Assembly: GCF_900188125.1 (NCBI RefSeq)
Contig: NZ_FZOW01000015.1
Coordinates: forward strand, 1 to 64,000
DNA: 64,000 nucleotides
Reading direction: 5' to 3'
From: Rhodococcoides kyotonense
GTDB taxonomy: Bacteria; Actinomycetota; Actinomycetes; Mycobacteriales; Mycobacteriaceae
Below the pieces are notes generated by a model. The model was given only the letters and a program-made list of their open reading frames with translations. It did not search any database and was not told where the DNA came from. Made by a program: the position numbers and the translations under genes. This document shows, piece after piece, positions 14,832-24,515 of this stretch; position 1 is the first letter of the stretch, and the number at the start of each line of letters is the position of its first letter.

Positions 14832-17800
14832 TCAGACAGCAAGTTTCGCGCTGCCTGCGGTCTCGGGGTACTCCCCGAGCATTTGGTTCAACTGACGGTG
14901 GTAGCCGTCGACGTTGGCGACCTTGATCTGCTCGTAACCACGAACCATGTCCGGTAGCTCCGCGATGCGCACAGCGGCAGCATGGTTACTCGAATTGAGC
15001 AGCAGCAGAACCTGTTCGATGGCATCGCGGTATTCCTCGATCAATGCCCGTTCCATCTTGCGGATGTGGTGGTAGCCGAAGACGTCGAGCTTGGTGCCAC
15101 GAACCTTCCGCATGCCGCGCAGCGTCCTGAAGGCTGGCATCGCCCAGTTACCCAAAGAGATCTTGTTCTTCATTCCCAGTGCGCGCAGCATCGGTGGGTG
15201 CAGGCGAACCGACCTCTTGGCACCCTTGCCGAACGATTCCGTCACCGCTGCATCGAATTCCGGGTCCAGGATCAACCGAGCTACTTCGTACTCGTCCTTG
15301 TATGCCATCAGTTTGTGCAGGTTTCGGGCCACAGCTTCGGTCAGAGCAGTCGAGTCGCCGACCGCTCGTGCTTCCGTGCGTCGAACATGCTCGACGAATG
15401 CGGTGAATCGGCGTGCATAGTCGGCGTTCTGGTACGAGACGAGTTCGCTGGTGCGCAATTCCACGATTCGCTCGAGTTCCGATCCATGCGGCGCATCGAC
15501 CTCGCGGGCGATAGACACAGTCGATGGGGACGGAGGAGTTGGTTCGAATGCCGCTCGACGATTCGCCTCGATGGCTGCGTTCAGCGCTTCCGGATCTCCG
15601 ACGGCCTGGCGGCCGCGTCGAAATGCCTGCAGGTTGGCCTCGACCGACACTCCGTTGAGGGTGATCGCTTGTTCGATCGCCTCGAAGCCGATCGGCAGTA
15701 CGCCGGTCTGGAATGCCGCACCGACGAGCAACATGTTCGTGAACTGCTCGTCGTCGAACAACTCCAAGGACAGCTGGGCGGGGTCGAGGTAGATCGCGCG
15801 CGCCGTAGTGCCGTCGATCGCGGATCGCACCTTGCCGATCTCGGGGAAGTGGACCGAGGTATCGACGATCATCTGGCCGGTGGGGATTTCGGTCGTCGAG
15901 ATCACCGCGATCGTACTCTCGGCACTGGCCACCTTGAGGTTGTTCGGGTCGGTGGCCACCAGAGAGTCGCAGCCGAGGTACAACCCGCAGCGGCCCTGCC
16001 CGATTTTCGACGCCGTCTCACGCTGCGAGGCGGTCATCTTCACGTCCGACACGACCGCGCCGCCCTTCTGCGCGAGTCCGGTCTGATCGAGGCTTCGTAC
16101 GAATTTCCCGTCGATCACGGCTGCAGTGGCGAGGATTTGCGCCACGGTGATCACACCGGTGCCGCCGACACCCATGATGCGCATCCCGAACTCGTCGTCG
16201 ATGCTCGGTACGTCGGGCTCGACCACGATGTCCGATGCCACCGCCGGTACCGGTGTGCGCTGCTCGGCCGGGCCCGGAGTCACCGTCACGAAGGACGGGC
16301 AATCACCCTTCAGGCACGAGTAGTCGAGATTGCACGAAGATTGGTGAATGGTGGTCTTGCGCCCGAACTCCGTATCGGTCGGGTGCACCGACAGGCAGTT
16401 GGACTTTTCGCCGCAATCGCCGCAGCCTTCGCAGATCCGCTCGTTGATCATCACGCGCGTGGTCGGTGTTTCCATCTTGCCGCGCTTACGCTTTCGGCGC
16501 TTCTCGGCTGCACATTCTTGATCGTGTACCAGTACGGTGACACCGGGCACCGTGGCGAGCTCCTGCTGGACGGTGACGAGGTCGTCGCGGTCGCGGACAT
16601 CCACGCCTTTGGGAAGTTTCAGTGCCTTGATGCGGTCGCGGTCCTCGGTGGTGACGACGATCTTCTTGACGCCCTCGGCGAGAAGAAGATTCGTGAGGCG
16701 ATCGAGGGGCATGCCGCCGATCGGGTCCTGGCCGCCGGTCATGGCGACTGTCGCGTTGTACAAGAGCTTGTAGGTGACGTTTTCTCCCGATGCCACGGCA
16801 GCGCGTAGTGCGAGGCTTCCCGAGTGCATGAAGGTGCCGTCGCCGATGTTCTGGACGAAGTGGCCCTCGGTGAGGAAGGGGGCCATCCCGATCCACTGAG
16901 CGCCTTCACCTCCCATCTGCGTGAGACCGATGACGTCACCGACCTGTTTGTCGTCCATCATCATGACCATTGCGTGGCAACCGATTCCGCCACCGATGAG
17001 CGAATCGGGGGCAACCTTGGTCGACGAGTTGTGGGGGCATCCCGAACAGAAGTAGGGCGTGCGGGTGAGCAGTGGAAGCGAGATCCGAGAAGGCTTGGGG
17101 CGCTCTCGGTATCGCAGTACCGGCTCGATGTCGTACTCGCCCAGTCGCTTCGCCAGCGTTCCTGCGACGAGATCGGAGTCCAGTTCGCCGAACGCGTTGA
17201 CGAGTGGCTTGCCCCCCGGGTCATGCTTGCCGACGACGATGGGCGCGTTGGGGAAGCGGTAGAGGATGTCGCGAATTGCCGTCTCGATGAACGCGCGCTT
17301 CTCTTCGACGACGACGATCTCGGACAATCCACGAGCGAAGGTCGTCACGATTTCCGGATCGACCGGGAAAATCATGCCCAGCTTGAGAATTCGAATACCG
17401 TAGCGCTTCAGATCGGCAGGTGTGAGGCCGACGATGGACAGAGCTTCCTGCAGGTCCAGGTATGTCTTGCCCGAGGTGACGATGCCGATTCGGTCGTCGG
17501 GACTGGCCCCGATGATTCGATTGATCTTGTTGATTCGTGCGTATTCCAGTGCGCGCGGAAGCCGATCGAGCTGTTGGCTGCGTTCGAGCGTCAACAGATT
17601 GGGTCCGACGAGGTTGGCGTTCGGGGTGTATGTACTGGGTCCGAGATCGCCGTAGCTAGGATCGATCCGATCCGGATGCACCTGCGCTGTGCTGGCACCG
17701 TCTGCGACGGCAGTGACGATCTTCAGGCCCGACCACAGTCCGGTGAAACGTGAGAGGAAGGGAGCGTGGACGCCGTAGTCCAGCACTTCCTGTGAATCCG

Positions 17801-18338
17801 CCGGATACAGCGTCGGAATCAGCAGGTCCGCCATCGCGACTTCCGACGCGCACGCCAGACTCGAGGACTTTCCGCCGGGATCGTCCCCCACGAGTGCGAC
17901 CGCGCCGCCGTTCGGGTCGGCGCCGACGAGGTTGGCATGCCGAATCGCATCCGACGCCCGGTCCAGGCCGGGAGATTTGCCGTACCAATAGCCTGTTACC
18001 CCTGCAGTGCGCAGGTGGCCTATCTGCGGTGCCATCTGCGTGCCCAGAACCGATGTGGCAGCGAGCTCTTCGTTGACACCGGGTCGATGAACGACGTCGT
18101 ACTCTGCAAGGATCTTGCGTTTGCGGCCGATTTCGAGGTCGTATCCCGCCAGTGGCGATCCCTCGTATCCGGACACGAACGACGAAGTCTGGAGCCCACG
18201 TCGTCGATCGAGAATGGCACGATCACGAATGATCCGCACCAGTGCTTGGATTCCGGTCAGGTAGATGGATCCGTCGTCGAGTACGTACCGGTCGTCGAGC
18301 GAGAACGACGAATTCCGCTGGGACAGCGTGGTGGTCAT
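14832..18338 (-). CDS. Indolepyruvate-ferredoxin oxidoreductase family protein (fused)
   Basis: A 1168-residue fused 2-oxoacid:ferredoxin oxidoreductase of the type found in aerobic bacteria. The N-terminal part carries the pyrimidine/transketolase-like domain (FVSGYEGSPLAGYD, HRPGVNEELAATS). A Cys-containing segment PYFCSGCPHNSS lies near residue 426 before the TPP-binding domain (GGIGCHAM, MGGEGAQWIGMAPFL, IGDGTFMHSGSLALR). A ferredoxin-like cluster region CEGCGDCGEKSNC begins near 633, and the gamma domain follows with MGVGGTGVITVAQILATA near 722. The enzyme decarboxylates a 2-oxoacid to an acyl-CoA while reducing ferredoxin. The family is sure, the substrate open; in this operon it should make the acyl-CoA used by the dehydrogenase next door. 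Confidence 0.92.
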   Translation of the reverse strand: MTTTLSQRNSSFSLDDRYVLDDGSIYLTGIQALVRIIRDRAILDRRRGLQTSSFVSGYEGSPLAGYDLEIGRKRKILAEYDVVHRPGVNEELAATSVLGTQMAPQIGHLRTAGVTGYWYGKSPGLDRASDAIRHANLVGADPNGGAVALVGDDPGGKSSSLACASEVAMADLLIPTLYPADSQEVLDYGVHAPFLSRFTGLWSGLKIVTAVADGASTAQVHPDRIDPSYGDLGPSTYTPNANLVGPNLLTLERSQQLDRLPRALEYARINKINRIIGASPDDRIGIVTSGKTYLDLQEALSIVGLTPADLKRYGIRILKLGMIFPVDPEIVTTFARGLSEIVVVEEKRAFIETAIRDILYRFPNAPIVVGKHDPGGKPLVNAFGELDSDLVAGTLAKRLGEYDIEPVLRYRERPKPSRISLPLLTRTPYFCSGCPHNSSTKVAPDSLIGGGIGCHAMVMMMDDKQVGDVIGLTQMGGEGAQWIGMAPFLTEGHFVQNIGDGTFMHSGSLALRAAVASGENVTYKLLYNATVAMTGGQDPIGGMPLDRLTNLLLAEGVKKIVVTTEDRDRIKALKLPKGVDVRDRDDLVTVQQELATVPGVTVLVHDQECAAEKRRKRKRGKMETPTTRVMINERICEGCGDCGEKSNCLSVHPTDTEFGRKTTIHQSSCNLDYSCLKGDCPSFVTVTPGPAEQRTPVPAVASDIVVEPDVPSIDDEFGMRIMGVGGTGVITVAQILATAAVIDGKFVRSLDQTGLAQKGGAVVSDVKMTASQRETASKIGQGRCGLYLGCDSLVATDPNNLKVASAESTIAVISTTEIPTGQMIVDTSVHFPEIGKVRSAIDGTTARAIYLDPAQLSLELFDDEQFTNMLLVGAAFQTGVLPIGFEAIEQAITLNGVSVEANLQAFRRGRQAVGDPEALNAAIEANRRAAFEPTPPSPSTVSIAREVDAPHGSELERIVELRTSELVSYQNADYARRFTAFVEHVRRTEARAVGDSTALTEAVARNLHKLMAYKDEYEVARLILDPEFDAAVTESFGKGAKRSVRLHPPMLRALGMKNKISLGNWAMPAFRTLRGMRKVRGTKLDVFGYHHIRKMERALIEEYRDAIEQVLLLLNSSNHAAAVRIAELPDMVRGYEQIKVANVDGYHRQLNQMLGEYPETAGSAKLAV

Positions 18339-18369
18339 TGAAAGTCCTTAATAGTGATTCGAATGCGCA

Positions 18370-19140
18370 TCAGGCCGGGGCTGTGCCTGGCGTCATCCCT
18401 TCGATCAGCTTTTCCAAAGAGCTTGCGGCGTCGATCCGTTCGACGAAGGTGGCTTCGGCACGTTGCGCTTCCTCGCAGTACTCGACGACGCGGGGCATGT
18501 CCTCGAAGGGCACGATGCACACACCGTCGATGTCGGCGACGATGTAGTCGCCTGGCCGAACTGTATTGCCGCGCAGCACGACCGGTCCATTGACCTCGGC
18601 GATCTCGTATCGATACCGTGCCGCTGCGGGCATGCGCCCCGCACTCCACACCGGAAGGTCGCTCGCCAGGATCGACCCACTGTCGCGCACCGATCCGTCC
18701 ACGATGCATCCCGCGATCCCGGCCTTGACTGCCCACTTGGCAGACAGCGCACCCATCACAGCACCGGACTGCAGACCCGAACAGTCCATGACCGCGACAT
18801 CCCCCGGGCTGCCTATTCCGTAGAGATCTCGGTCGCCGAACACTTTGCCGCGACCTGCGTTTCGGTTTGCAGTCACATCTGCGTCGAGCGGAATGTATCT
18901 GAGCGTGACCGCCTGGCCGCAGACACGGGAGTCGTCCGACAACGGTGCGAGACCGGTCGATCCGAGAACCGATCCGATACCCAGTTCGTCGAGCGCGTCC
19001 GCGACCGCGGACGACGTGTCGGGGACCTCCAGCAGCCGGCTCGCCAGATCGGTGTCGTGCCGCGGCACCCGGTCGGTCGCGATCTTGGACTGGGGAACAG
19101 TTCCCGTGGTCCTTCTCCAGTCGACGAGCGTTTCAGACAT
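18370..19140 (-). CDS. RraA-family aldolase/decarboxylase-like protein
   Basis: A 256-residue RraA-like protein. The core signatures are GRGKVFGDRDLYGIGSPGDVAVMDCSG, GALSAKWAVKAGIAGCIVDGSVRD (the conserved G-x-x-x-D-G-x-x-R-D metal/substrate site) and VRPGDYIVADIDGVCIVP. Family members include 4-hydroxy-4-methyl-2-oxoglutarate/4-carboxy-4-hydroxy-2-oxoadipate aldolases and oxaloacetate decarboxylases, as well as the RNase E regulator RraA; the last is unlikely in an operon with catabolic enzymes. It carries an N-terminal extension of about 60 residues over the shortest members. It overlaps the leuD-like gene by 8 bases, so the LeuCD product or a derivative is probably cleaved here. Confidence 0.85.
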   Translation of the reverse strand: MSETLVDWRRTTGTVPQSKIATDRVPRHDTDLASRLLEVPDTSSAVADALDELGIGSVLGSTGLAPLSDDSRVCGQAVTLRYIPLDADVTANRNAGRGKVFGDRDLYGIGSPGDVAVMDCSGLQSGAVMGALSAKWAVKAGIAGCIVDGSVRDSGSILASDLPVWSAGRMPAAARYRYEIAEVNGPVVLRGNTVRPGDYIVADIDGVCIVPFEDMPRVVEYCEEAQRAEATFVERIDAASSLEKLIEGMTPGTAPA

Positions 19141-19750
19141 GCTGCGAAGCCTCCGAAGCGATGCGGGTGGTGGTGGGAAGTGTCCGGCGCCTTACGCATT
19201 CGTAGGTGTCGATATCACTGGAATTGCGAAGGGTGATGCTGATGTCGTCGAAGCCGTTGAGCAGACGCCAGCGTGCATCGGGATCCAGGTCGAAGCCGAA
19301 GATGCTGTCACCGCAGCGCACCTCGGACTCGGCCAGATCGACGGTGACTTCATCGGTCGGCGTCTCCTCGACGCGGTCCCACAATTCGTCGATCACGGAC
19401 TGTTCCAGAGTGACGGTGAGCAGACCGTTCTTCAAAGAGTTGCCACGGAAGATGTCGCCGAACCGTGGCGCCAGGACTGCTCTGAATCCGTAGTTCTGCA
19501 ATGCCCACACGGCCATCTCGCGTGAGGATCCGACACCGAAGTTGTCTCCGGCGATCAACACCGTTGCTGCCCGATACTCGGGCTGGTTCAGTACGAAGTC
19601 AGGCTTGGCGCGCCAGTCGTGCAGTAGTGCGTTCTCGTAGCCCTGCTTCGTGACTCCGACGCAGAACCGCGCCGGAATGATCTGGTCGGTGTCGACGTCC
19701 GAAACGCGCAGTGGTGCAGCAATTCCGGTGTGAGAGGTGAAGATCTCCAT
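19133..19750 (-). CDS. leuD: LeuD-like isomerase small subunit
   Basis: A 205-residue protein matching the small subunit of 3-isopropylmalate dehydratase. It has HTGIAAPLRVSDVDTDQIIPA at the N-terminus, then VLIAGDNFGVGSSREMAVWA, the hallmark GxGSSRE loop of the swivelling aconitase domain, and APRFGDIFRGNSLKNGLL. It pairs with the LeuC-like subunit to add or remove water on a hydroxy-dicarboxylate. Its start overlaps the leuC stop by one base (TGATG). There is no leuA or leuB nearby and the operon holds catabolic genes, so leucine synthesis is probably not its job. Confidence 0.85.
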   Translation of the reverse strand: MEIFTSHTGIAAPLRVSDVDTDQIIPARFCVGVTKQGYENALLHDWRAKPDFVLNQPEYRAATVLIAGDNFGVGSSREMAVWALQNYGFRAVLAPRFGDIFRGNSLKNGLLTVTLEQSVIDELWDRVEETPTDEVTVDLAESEVRCGDSIFGFDLDPDARWRLLNGFDDISITLRNSSDIDTYECVRRRTLPTTTRIASEASQHV

Positions 19751-21159
19751 CAGCGTGCTCCTTCCAGGTCCGCAGGAGTTGCGAGGTGACCTGCGATTGC
19801 CGTGGCAGCCGCGACAGCCGGGGACACGAGGTGAGTACGAACGCTACGTCCTTGACGGCCTTCGAAATTGCGATTGTTGGTGGACGCGGCTCGTTGCCCA
19901 GGCTTCAGCCGATCGTCGTTGAGCGCTACACACATCGAGCATCCTGAGTACCTGAGCTTTACACCGGCGTCGGAGAACACCGCGTCGAGCCCCTCGTCGA
20001 TCGCCTGCACCCGAACAGCTTCGGAGCCGGGCACAAGGAGCACCTGGACGTCCGGGGATACGCGACGGCCCTTCCATACTTGGGCGACCTCCCGCAGATC
20101 CTCGATACGCCCATTCGTGCACGATCCGATGAACACCGCATCGACGGCGATGTCGCGCATCCGCTGACCGGCAGTGAGGTCCATGTAGTCCAGTGCTCGC
20201 TCGGCTGCAGCGCGCTCGACAGGGTCGATCATTGCGGCGGGATCGGGAACCACAGCATCGATGGATACGGACTGCGCAGGGTTGGTTCCCCACGAAACAC
20301 GTGGAGACAACGTGGAGGCGTCGAGATGAACCTCCTTGTCGAAGACAGCGTCGTCGTCGGAGAAGAACGTGCGCCAGTATCGCGCTTCTTCGTCGAATGC
20401 AGCCCCCGCCGGGACGTGCGGCAGTCCACGCAGATAGTCGATGGTGACGTCGTCGGGCGCAATGAGTCCTGCACGGGCACCGGCTTCGATCGACATGTTG
20501 CACACAGTCATTCGAGCTTCCATCGACAACGCTTCGATGGCCTCACCCTGGTACTCGATGACGTGTCCTTGGCCGCCGCTCGTCCCGATCCGTTCGATGA
20601 TCGCAAGGATCAAATCCTTCGCGCTGACGCCGAGGGGCAAGGCGCCGTCGACGACAACCCGCATGTTCTTCATCGGGTTCATCGGCAGCGTCTGGGTCGC
20701 GAGTACATGTTCGACTTGGCTCGTTCCGATGCCGAATGCCAGCACCCCGAACGCTCCGTGCGTACTGGTGTGGGAGTCGCAGCAGACCAATGTCATTCCC
20801 GGTTGCGTCAGTCCGAGTTCAGGTCCGATGACGTGCACGATCCCCCGCGAGGAGTCACCGAGCGAGTACAACTCGATCCCGAAATCCGCGCAGTTCCTAC
20901 GAATGTGATCGAGCTGCTCCACCGCTGCCGGATCGTCGATCGTTCGCAACACATCGTCGGTCGGGGTGTTGTGATCCTCGGTACCCAGCGTCAAGTCCGG
21001 TCGGCGGACCGTCCGCCCCGATTGACGTAGACCCGCGAACGCTGCGGGAGTGTTCACCTCGTGCAGCAAATGCAGATCGATGTAGATCAGATCGGCTTCA
21101 CCCTCGGCCGAACGCACGATGTGACTGCTCCAGATCTTGTCCGCCAACGTACTTCCCAT
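19750..21159 (-). CDS. leuC: LeuC-like isomerase large subunit (4Fe-4S)
   Basis: A protein of about 469 residues of the aconitase family. Cluster ligands appear in [15 protein letters not shown] and [14 protein letters not shown]. The substrate loop TPDHNTP is present here as TEDHNTP, and [19 protein letters not shown] carries a Cys where IPM dehydratases usually have VCGDSHT. The C-terminal [14 protein letters not shown] also lacks the usual Cys of CASTSNRNF. It would act with LeuD as a hydratase/isomerase on a hydroxy acid. The ATG at 21159 gives the normal family length; the longer frame upstream (to 21726) covers the divergent regulator. It is the first gene of a five-gene operon. Confidence 0.88.
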   Translation of the reverse strand: MGSTLADKIWSSHIVRSAEGEADLIYIDLHLLHEVNTPAAFAGLRQSGRTVRRPDLTLGTEDHNTPTDDVLRTIDDPAAVEQLDHIRRNCADFGIELYSLGDSSRGIVHVIGPELGLTQPGMTLVCCDSHTSTHGAFGVLAFGIGTSQVEHVLATQTLPMNPMKNMRVVVDGALPLGVSAKDLILAIIERIGTSGGQGHVIEYQGEAIEALSMEARMTVCNMSIEAGARAGLIAPDDVTIDYLRGLPHVPAGAAFDEEARYWRTFFSDDDAVFDKEVHLDASTLSPRVSWGTNPAQSVSIDAVVPDPAAMIDPVERAAAERALDYMDLTAGQRMRDIAVDAVFIGSCTNGRIEDLREVAQVWKGRRVSPDVQVLLVPGSEAVRVQAIDEGLDAVFSDAGVKLRYSGCSMCVALNDDRLKPGQRAASTNNRNFEGRQGRSVRTHLVSPAVAAATAIAGHLATPADLEGAR

Positions 21160-21388
21160 GAGCGCACACAGTCCTTCCACTAGACGTATCGGGGCGGTGA
21201 CGCTGCGCGTCCGCGGGGCTGTTGCAGACACGATCTCCGGCACCTCGACGTGACCCACAACATAGCCACACATGTACCGTGAGCTGAAACAACCAATCGA
21301 TTTAGCTACCAGATGCTCAATTGGCTGCCGCAGGAACAGAACCGAATGCGCATTCGGAGCATTTCGACACACTTCAGATGGAGGACAC

Positions 21389-21862
21389 ATGAACGGCTTC
21401 GACAAGCTTGATCTGGACCTGTTGAGATTGATCGTCGAGGAACCTCGCGCCGGCGTGCGCGAATACTCGCGCAGACTGAACATCGCACGCAACACCGCAC
21501 AGGCCCGTATCAACAAACTCGAAAACGCCGGCGTCGTGGTCACATGGCGGCCGCAGATCAACCTCGCACCCCTCGGGTACGGCGTCATGGCATTCGTGCA
21601 CGTCCACATCGCGCAGAACCAGGTCGACGAAACGCTGACCCGCCTCACAGCAATCCCCGAGTTGATCGAAGCCAACACCGTCTCGGGTGACGGCGACTTG
21701 CTCTGCCGATTCGTCTCTCGCGACAACGCTCACTTCGAGACCGTCCTTCGTGCCGTCATGAAGACGGAAGGAGTCCTACGCACCAGGTCCGAGATCGTCC
21801 TCAACAGGCATATCTGGCCCCGCACCATTCCGATCATCGAAAAGATGCGCTCCGAGTCGTGA
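21389..21862 (+). CDS. Lrp/AsnC-family regulator
   Basis: A 157-residue regulator: N-terminal HTH ([20 protein letters not shown], then [20 protein letters not shown]) and a C-terminal RAM/ligand-binding domain with [16 protein letters not shown] and [19 protein letters not shown]. These proteins bind amino or other organic acids and control neighbouring catabolic genes. The ATG at 21389 is preceded by GGAGGA; the longer frame is not used. It diverges from leuC and precedes the MatC carrier, which makes it the natural regulator of this cluster. Confidence 0.9.
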   Translation: MNGFDKLDLDLLRLIVEEPRAGVREYSRRLNIARNTAQARINKLENAGVVVTWRPQINLAPLGYGVMAFVHVHIAQNQVDETLTRLTAIPELIEANTVSGDGDLLCRFVSRDNAHFETVLRAVMKTEGVLRTRSEIVLNRHIWPRTIPIIEKMRSES

Positions 21863-22174
21863 CAAGGCCCAGAAGGGACAATTGGTCGTTGCCAGCACGA
21901 TTTGCTGCAGCATCTGGAGCCTGACATCACGAATATTGAGCACGTGGCTGTCTCCGCGGGTGCGAACTCGAACGCGTTTGAGCACCTGGAAGCTTTCTGA
22001 TCTCCGAGGTTGATTCTGTGACTGCGATCACCCTTAGATTGCGGCGTGCAGTAACGTCACACACAGTCCCCTACGAGGTGTGGCACTGCCCTACATTCAT
22101 CGGCTCACGTCGGCGGTTCATCACCACCGGACGCGCTCGGACAGCCCCGAGCGATCACCGAAAGGGTTACCTCG
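21863..22174. other. Gap between the Lrp gene and the MatC gene
   Basis: These 312 bases contain no gene I can support; the short frames on both strands lack motifs. The MatC start at 22175 has GAAAGGG a few bases upstream. Confidence 0.5.
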
Positions 22175-23587
22175 ATGATCTACTTCATCTCGATCGCGGC
22201 GCTGATAGCGCTATTCGCGATCGGCACGATGACACCCATCAACATGGGCGTACTGGCCTTCGCCGCCGCCTTCGTCGTCGGCGGATGGCTCTCCGGCCTC
22301 TCGATGGACGACATCTTCGGTTTCTTCCCCGGCAGCATCTTCACCATCATCGTCGGCATCACCCTGCTGTTCGGCATAGCCCGCGTGAACGGAACCGTCG
22401 ACCTGATCGTGTCCGGCGCGCTCAAACTGGTCCGCGGAAAGCGGTGGGCGATCGTCTGGCTGATGTTCGTTCTCGGCGCGGGTCTGATGACCATGGGATC
22501 TGTTCTGGCAGTCGGCATGCTCGCCCCCATCGCCATGCCCATCGCCAAGCGCTACAAAATCGACCCGTTGCTCATGGGCATGATGATCAGTCACGGCGTT
22601 CTCGGTGCAGCGTTCTCCCCCATCACCGTCTACGGCGCCTTCACCAACGGATGGCTGCAATCGGCCGGCCTGCCGACCAATCCACTTGCGCTATACCTGA
22701 TTCCGCTCGGACTGAGCTTCATCCTCGCTCTGGGAGTCTTCCTCGTCCGAGGCCGCGATCTTCTGCGCTCGGACAGCCAGACAATCGACATCGACGACCT
22801 CGACGGTGGATCAACGGTCGCATCCGCACCCGCGCCGCAGCCCCGTGGCGGAGGCCTGGTCACCGCAGCAGCGAGCGCCGGACAGAAAGGCGTTGCAGCG
22901 CGCCCCGACGCAGGACCCATGGTCGTCACGACCGGCTCACCCGCCCCGCAGACCGATCCCTCTCGACTCGACGAGATCGAGGCCACGGGATTCACCCCGA
23001 TCCGAGTACTCACTCTGATCGGCATGATCGCACTGTTGATCGGTTCCGCAGTGTTCCAGATCGACGTCGGTGTCTGCTCGATGGTCATCGCCGCCGTGCT
23101 CCTGATGCTGGCACCGAACAAGCACAAGCCCGCCGTCAACAACGTCACCTGGTCGGCCGTGCTTCTGGTGTGCGGAATGCTCACCTACATGAGCGTCATG
23201 AAGGCGAACGGCACGCTGCAATTCCTCGGTGACGCAGCCGCATCACTCAGCTCACCGCTGCTGACCGCACTCATCCTGTGCTACGCCGTCGCAGCAGTCT
23301 CCGCCGTCGGATCATCGATCGGCACACTCGGAATCGTCCTGCCACTGGCGTCACCGCTGCTGATGATGGGCGAACTAGGTCTTGTCGGCTTCGTCGCAGC
23401 CATCTCCTTCGCTGCCGTCGTCGTCGACGTCAGCCCACTGTCCAGCAACGGCGTCATGGTGCTGGCCAACGCCCAGGTCGACAATCGAGACAAGTTCCAG
23501 CGCAGCTTGTTCAAGTACACCGGCTATGTCGTCGCGGTAGCCCCACTCCTGGCATGGGTGACCGTCGTACTCCCGACATCTGTGTAA
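22175..23587 (+). CDS. MatC-type dicarboxylate carrier (SLC13-like)
   Basis: A 470-residue transporter with about 11-12 spans. It begins MIYFISIAALIALFAIGTMT and has the MatC N-terminal pattern (TIIVGITLLFGIARVNGTVD, MGMMISHGVLGAAFSPITVYGAF). A hydrophilic insert of about 60 residues rich in Pro/Ala/Gly splits the two halves (residues about 210-270). The second half has the repeat-like CYAVAAVSAVGSSIGTLGIV and SFAAVVVDVSPLSSNGVMVL. MatC proteins import malonate, malate and related dicarboxylates by ion coupling. Placed next to the LeuCD/RraA operon and Lrp regulator, it is the likely importer of the substrate. Confidence 0.88.
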   Translation: MIYFISIAALIALFAIGTMTPINMGVLAFAAAFVVGGWLSGLSMDDIFGFFPGSIFTIIVGITLLFGIARVNGTVDLIVSGALKLVRGKRWAIVWLMFVLGAGLMTMGSVLAVGMLAPIAMPIAKRYKIDPLLMGMMISHGVLGAAFSPITVYGAFTNGWLQSAGLPTNPLALYLIPLGLSFILALGVFLVRGRDLLRSDSQTIDIDDLDGGSTVASAPAPQPRGGGLVTAAASAGQKGVAARPDAGPMVVTTGSPAPQTDPSRLDEIEATGFTPIRVLTLIGMIALLIGSAVFQIDVGVCSMVIAAVLLMLAPNKHKPAVNNVTWSAVLLVCGMLTYMSVMKANGTLQFLGDAAASLSSPLLTALILCYAVAAVSAVGSSIGTLGIVLPLASPLLMMGELGLVGFVAAISFAAVVVDVSPLSSNGVMVLANAQVDNRDKFQRSLFKYTGYVVAVAPLLAWVTVVLPTSV

Positions 23588-23589
23588 GA

Positions 23590-23990
23590 CCCGATTTCGT
23601 TCGCACCGAGGACCTTCTTTTCGGACGCATCCTCGCCGAAATCGGCGACGAACCACAACGTTTCGAAACTCCCGCGGGACTGCGGGCTTTCGCCGGCACC
23701 GCGCCCGATCACCCGCACATCGGGGCGATCGCACTACGTGAAAGCCCGCAAAGTCCGCCACAACAGACTCGGCGACGCCTGCCACTGGTGGGCCTTCTCC
23801 ATGCTGACCAAATCAGCAGGGGGTCGCGCGCACTACGACAAACGACGCGCGCTCGGCGAGCATCACAACGCGGCCTGCGCAACCTCGCGAACAAACTCCT
23901 CGGCAGATTGTGGTGGTGCCTCAAACTTGGGCGAACCCTGGGACGACGACCGCGCCTGGCCGACCGGTTCGTTGCTGGATGCGGATGTGA
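23590..23990 (+). mobile_element. IS110-family transposase remnant (frameshifted)
   Basis: Translating in frame 1, then 2, then 1 again recovers the C-terminal half of an IS110/IS116-type transposase. The pieces are LLFGRILAEIGDEP, TPAGLRAFAGTAP, VRHNRLGDACHWWAFSMLTK, GGRAHYDKRRALGEHHNAA and LRNLANKLLGRLWWCL. No start and no intact frame exist, so this is a dead fragment. It begins only a few bases after the MatC stop. Confidence 0.75.
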
Positions 23991-24053
23991 ACATCGCTGC
24001 CGCTTGATATCTGGCAGGCGTGAGATGTCTATGTCAGATTGTGGGCTGGACGG

Positions 24054-24165
24054 GTGTACGTAGTGTTCATCATCGACGTGTTCTCCCGCAAGATCGTGGC
24101 CTGGCACGCATTGATGTCCAAGACCGTCGATCTGGTGACGATCCCCCTGCGAGTGCTTGTGCACT
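24054..24165 (+). mobile_element. IS3-family OrfB (integrase core) fragment
   Basis: The frame from GTG 24054 reads VYVVFIIDVFSRKIVAWHAL followed by MSKTVDLVTIPLRVL. The stretch IDVFSR(K/R)IV(A/G)W is the signature around the second acidic residue of the DDE integrase core in IS3-family OrfB proteins. Only about 35 codons remain. It is not connected to any start or to the other catalytic motifs. Confidence 0.75.
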
Positions 24166-24198
24166 CACACCGCTGGACGCCGATGGCAAGTGGGAACG

Positions 24199-24336
24199 TC
24201 AGATGTCGACGCTGACGGGCCTGCCGAATTGCGCGGACTCCACTGCAGCGTTGGCGAGCACGAGAGCCGCTACGCCGTCATCGAAACTCGGAGACGGGGC
24301 GTCCCCAGCGCGGATGGACCGGACGAACGCCTCCAG
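24199..24336 (-). pseudogene. C-terminal fragment of a Gfo/Idh/MocA oxidoreductase
   Basis: On the minus strand an open frame reads ELEAFVRSIRAGDAPSPSFD followed by DGVAALVLANAAVESAQFGR and ends PVSVDI then TGA. This matches the closing helix of inositol-dehydrogenase-like Gfo/Idh/MocA proteins (LEAFV..IRDG..PSPSFDDG..A..LA.AA..S). A TAG immediately upstream cuts it off, and no N-terminal domain follows, so it is a tail only. A second, much longer ruin of the same superfamily lies at 39.5-40.4 kb. Confidence 0.7.
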
Positions 24337-24342
24337 CTCCTA

Positions 24343-24515
24343 AGCGCAACCGTTCGATCGTCATCGAATTCGAGGTCATCGATGTCGATGCCAGGTTCGT
24401 ACGACTGGAACCACAACTAGAGGACATCGTCTGGTCACCGACGACCATGCCTCGGGGCAATCGCTTCGGATTGTTTCGAGACCCCGACGGAGACCTCTTC
24501 ACCCGGTCGATCTAG
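24343..24515 (+). pseudogene. C-terminal fragment of a VOC/glyoxalase-like gene
   Basis: An uninterrupted frame reads RSIVIEFEVIDVDARFVRLE and then TTMPRGNRFGLFRDPDGDLF, ending RSI and a stop. The RGN(R/K)..LFRDPDGN(L) block is the second metal-ligand strand of VOC-family proteins. No start codon or first half is present. It abuts the oxidoreductase tail on the opposite strand. Confidence 0.7.

Noticed and set aside
14982..16808. Plus-strand open frame of 608 codons
   Set aside because: It is antisense to the oxoacid oxidoreductase gene, rich in Arg/Gly/Asp without any domain; a GC-bias shadow.
21160..21726. Upstream extension of the leuC frame
   Set aside because: It overlaps the divergent Lrp gene and exceeds the family length; ATG 21159 is at the normal start.
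21776..21985. Small minus-strand frame after the Lrp gene
   Set aside because: It overlaps the Lrp C-terminus in antisense and has no motif or ribosome binding site.
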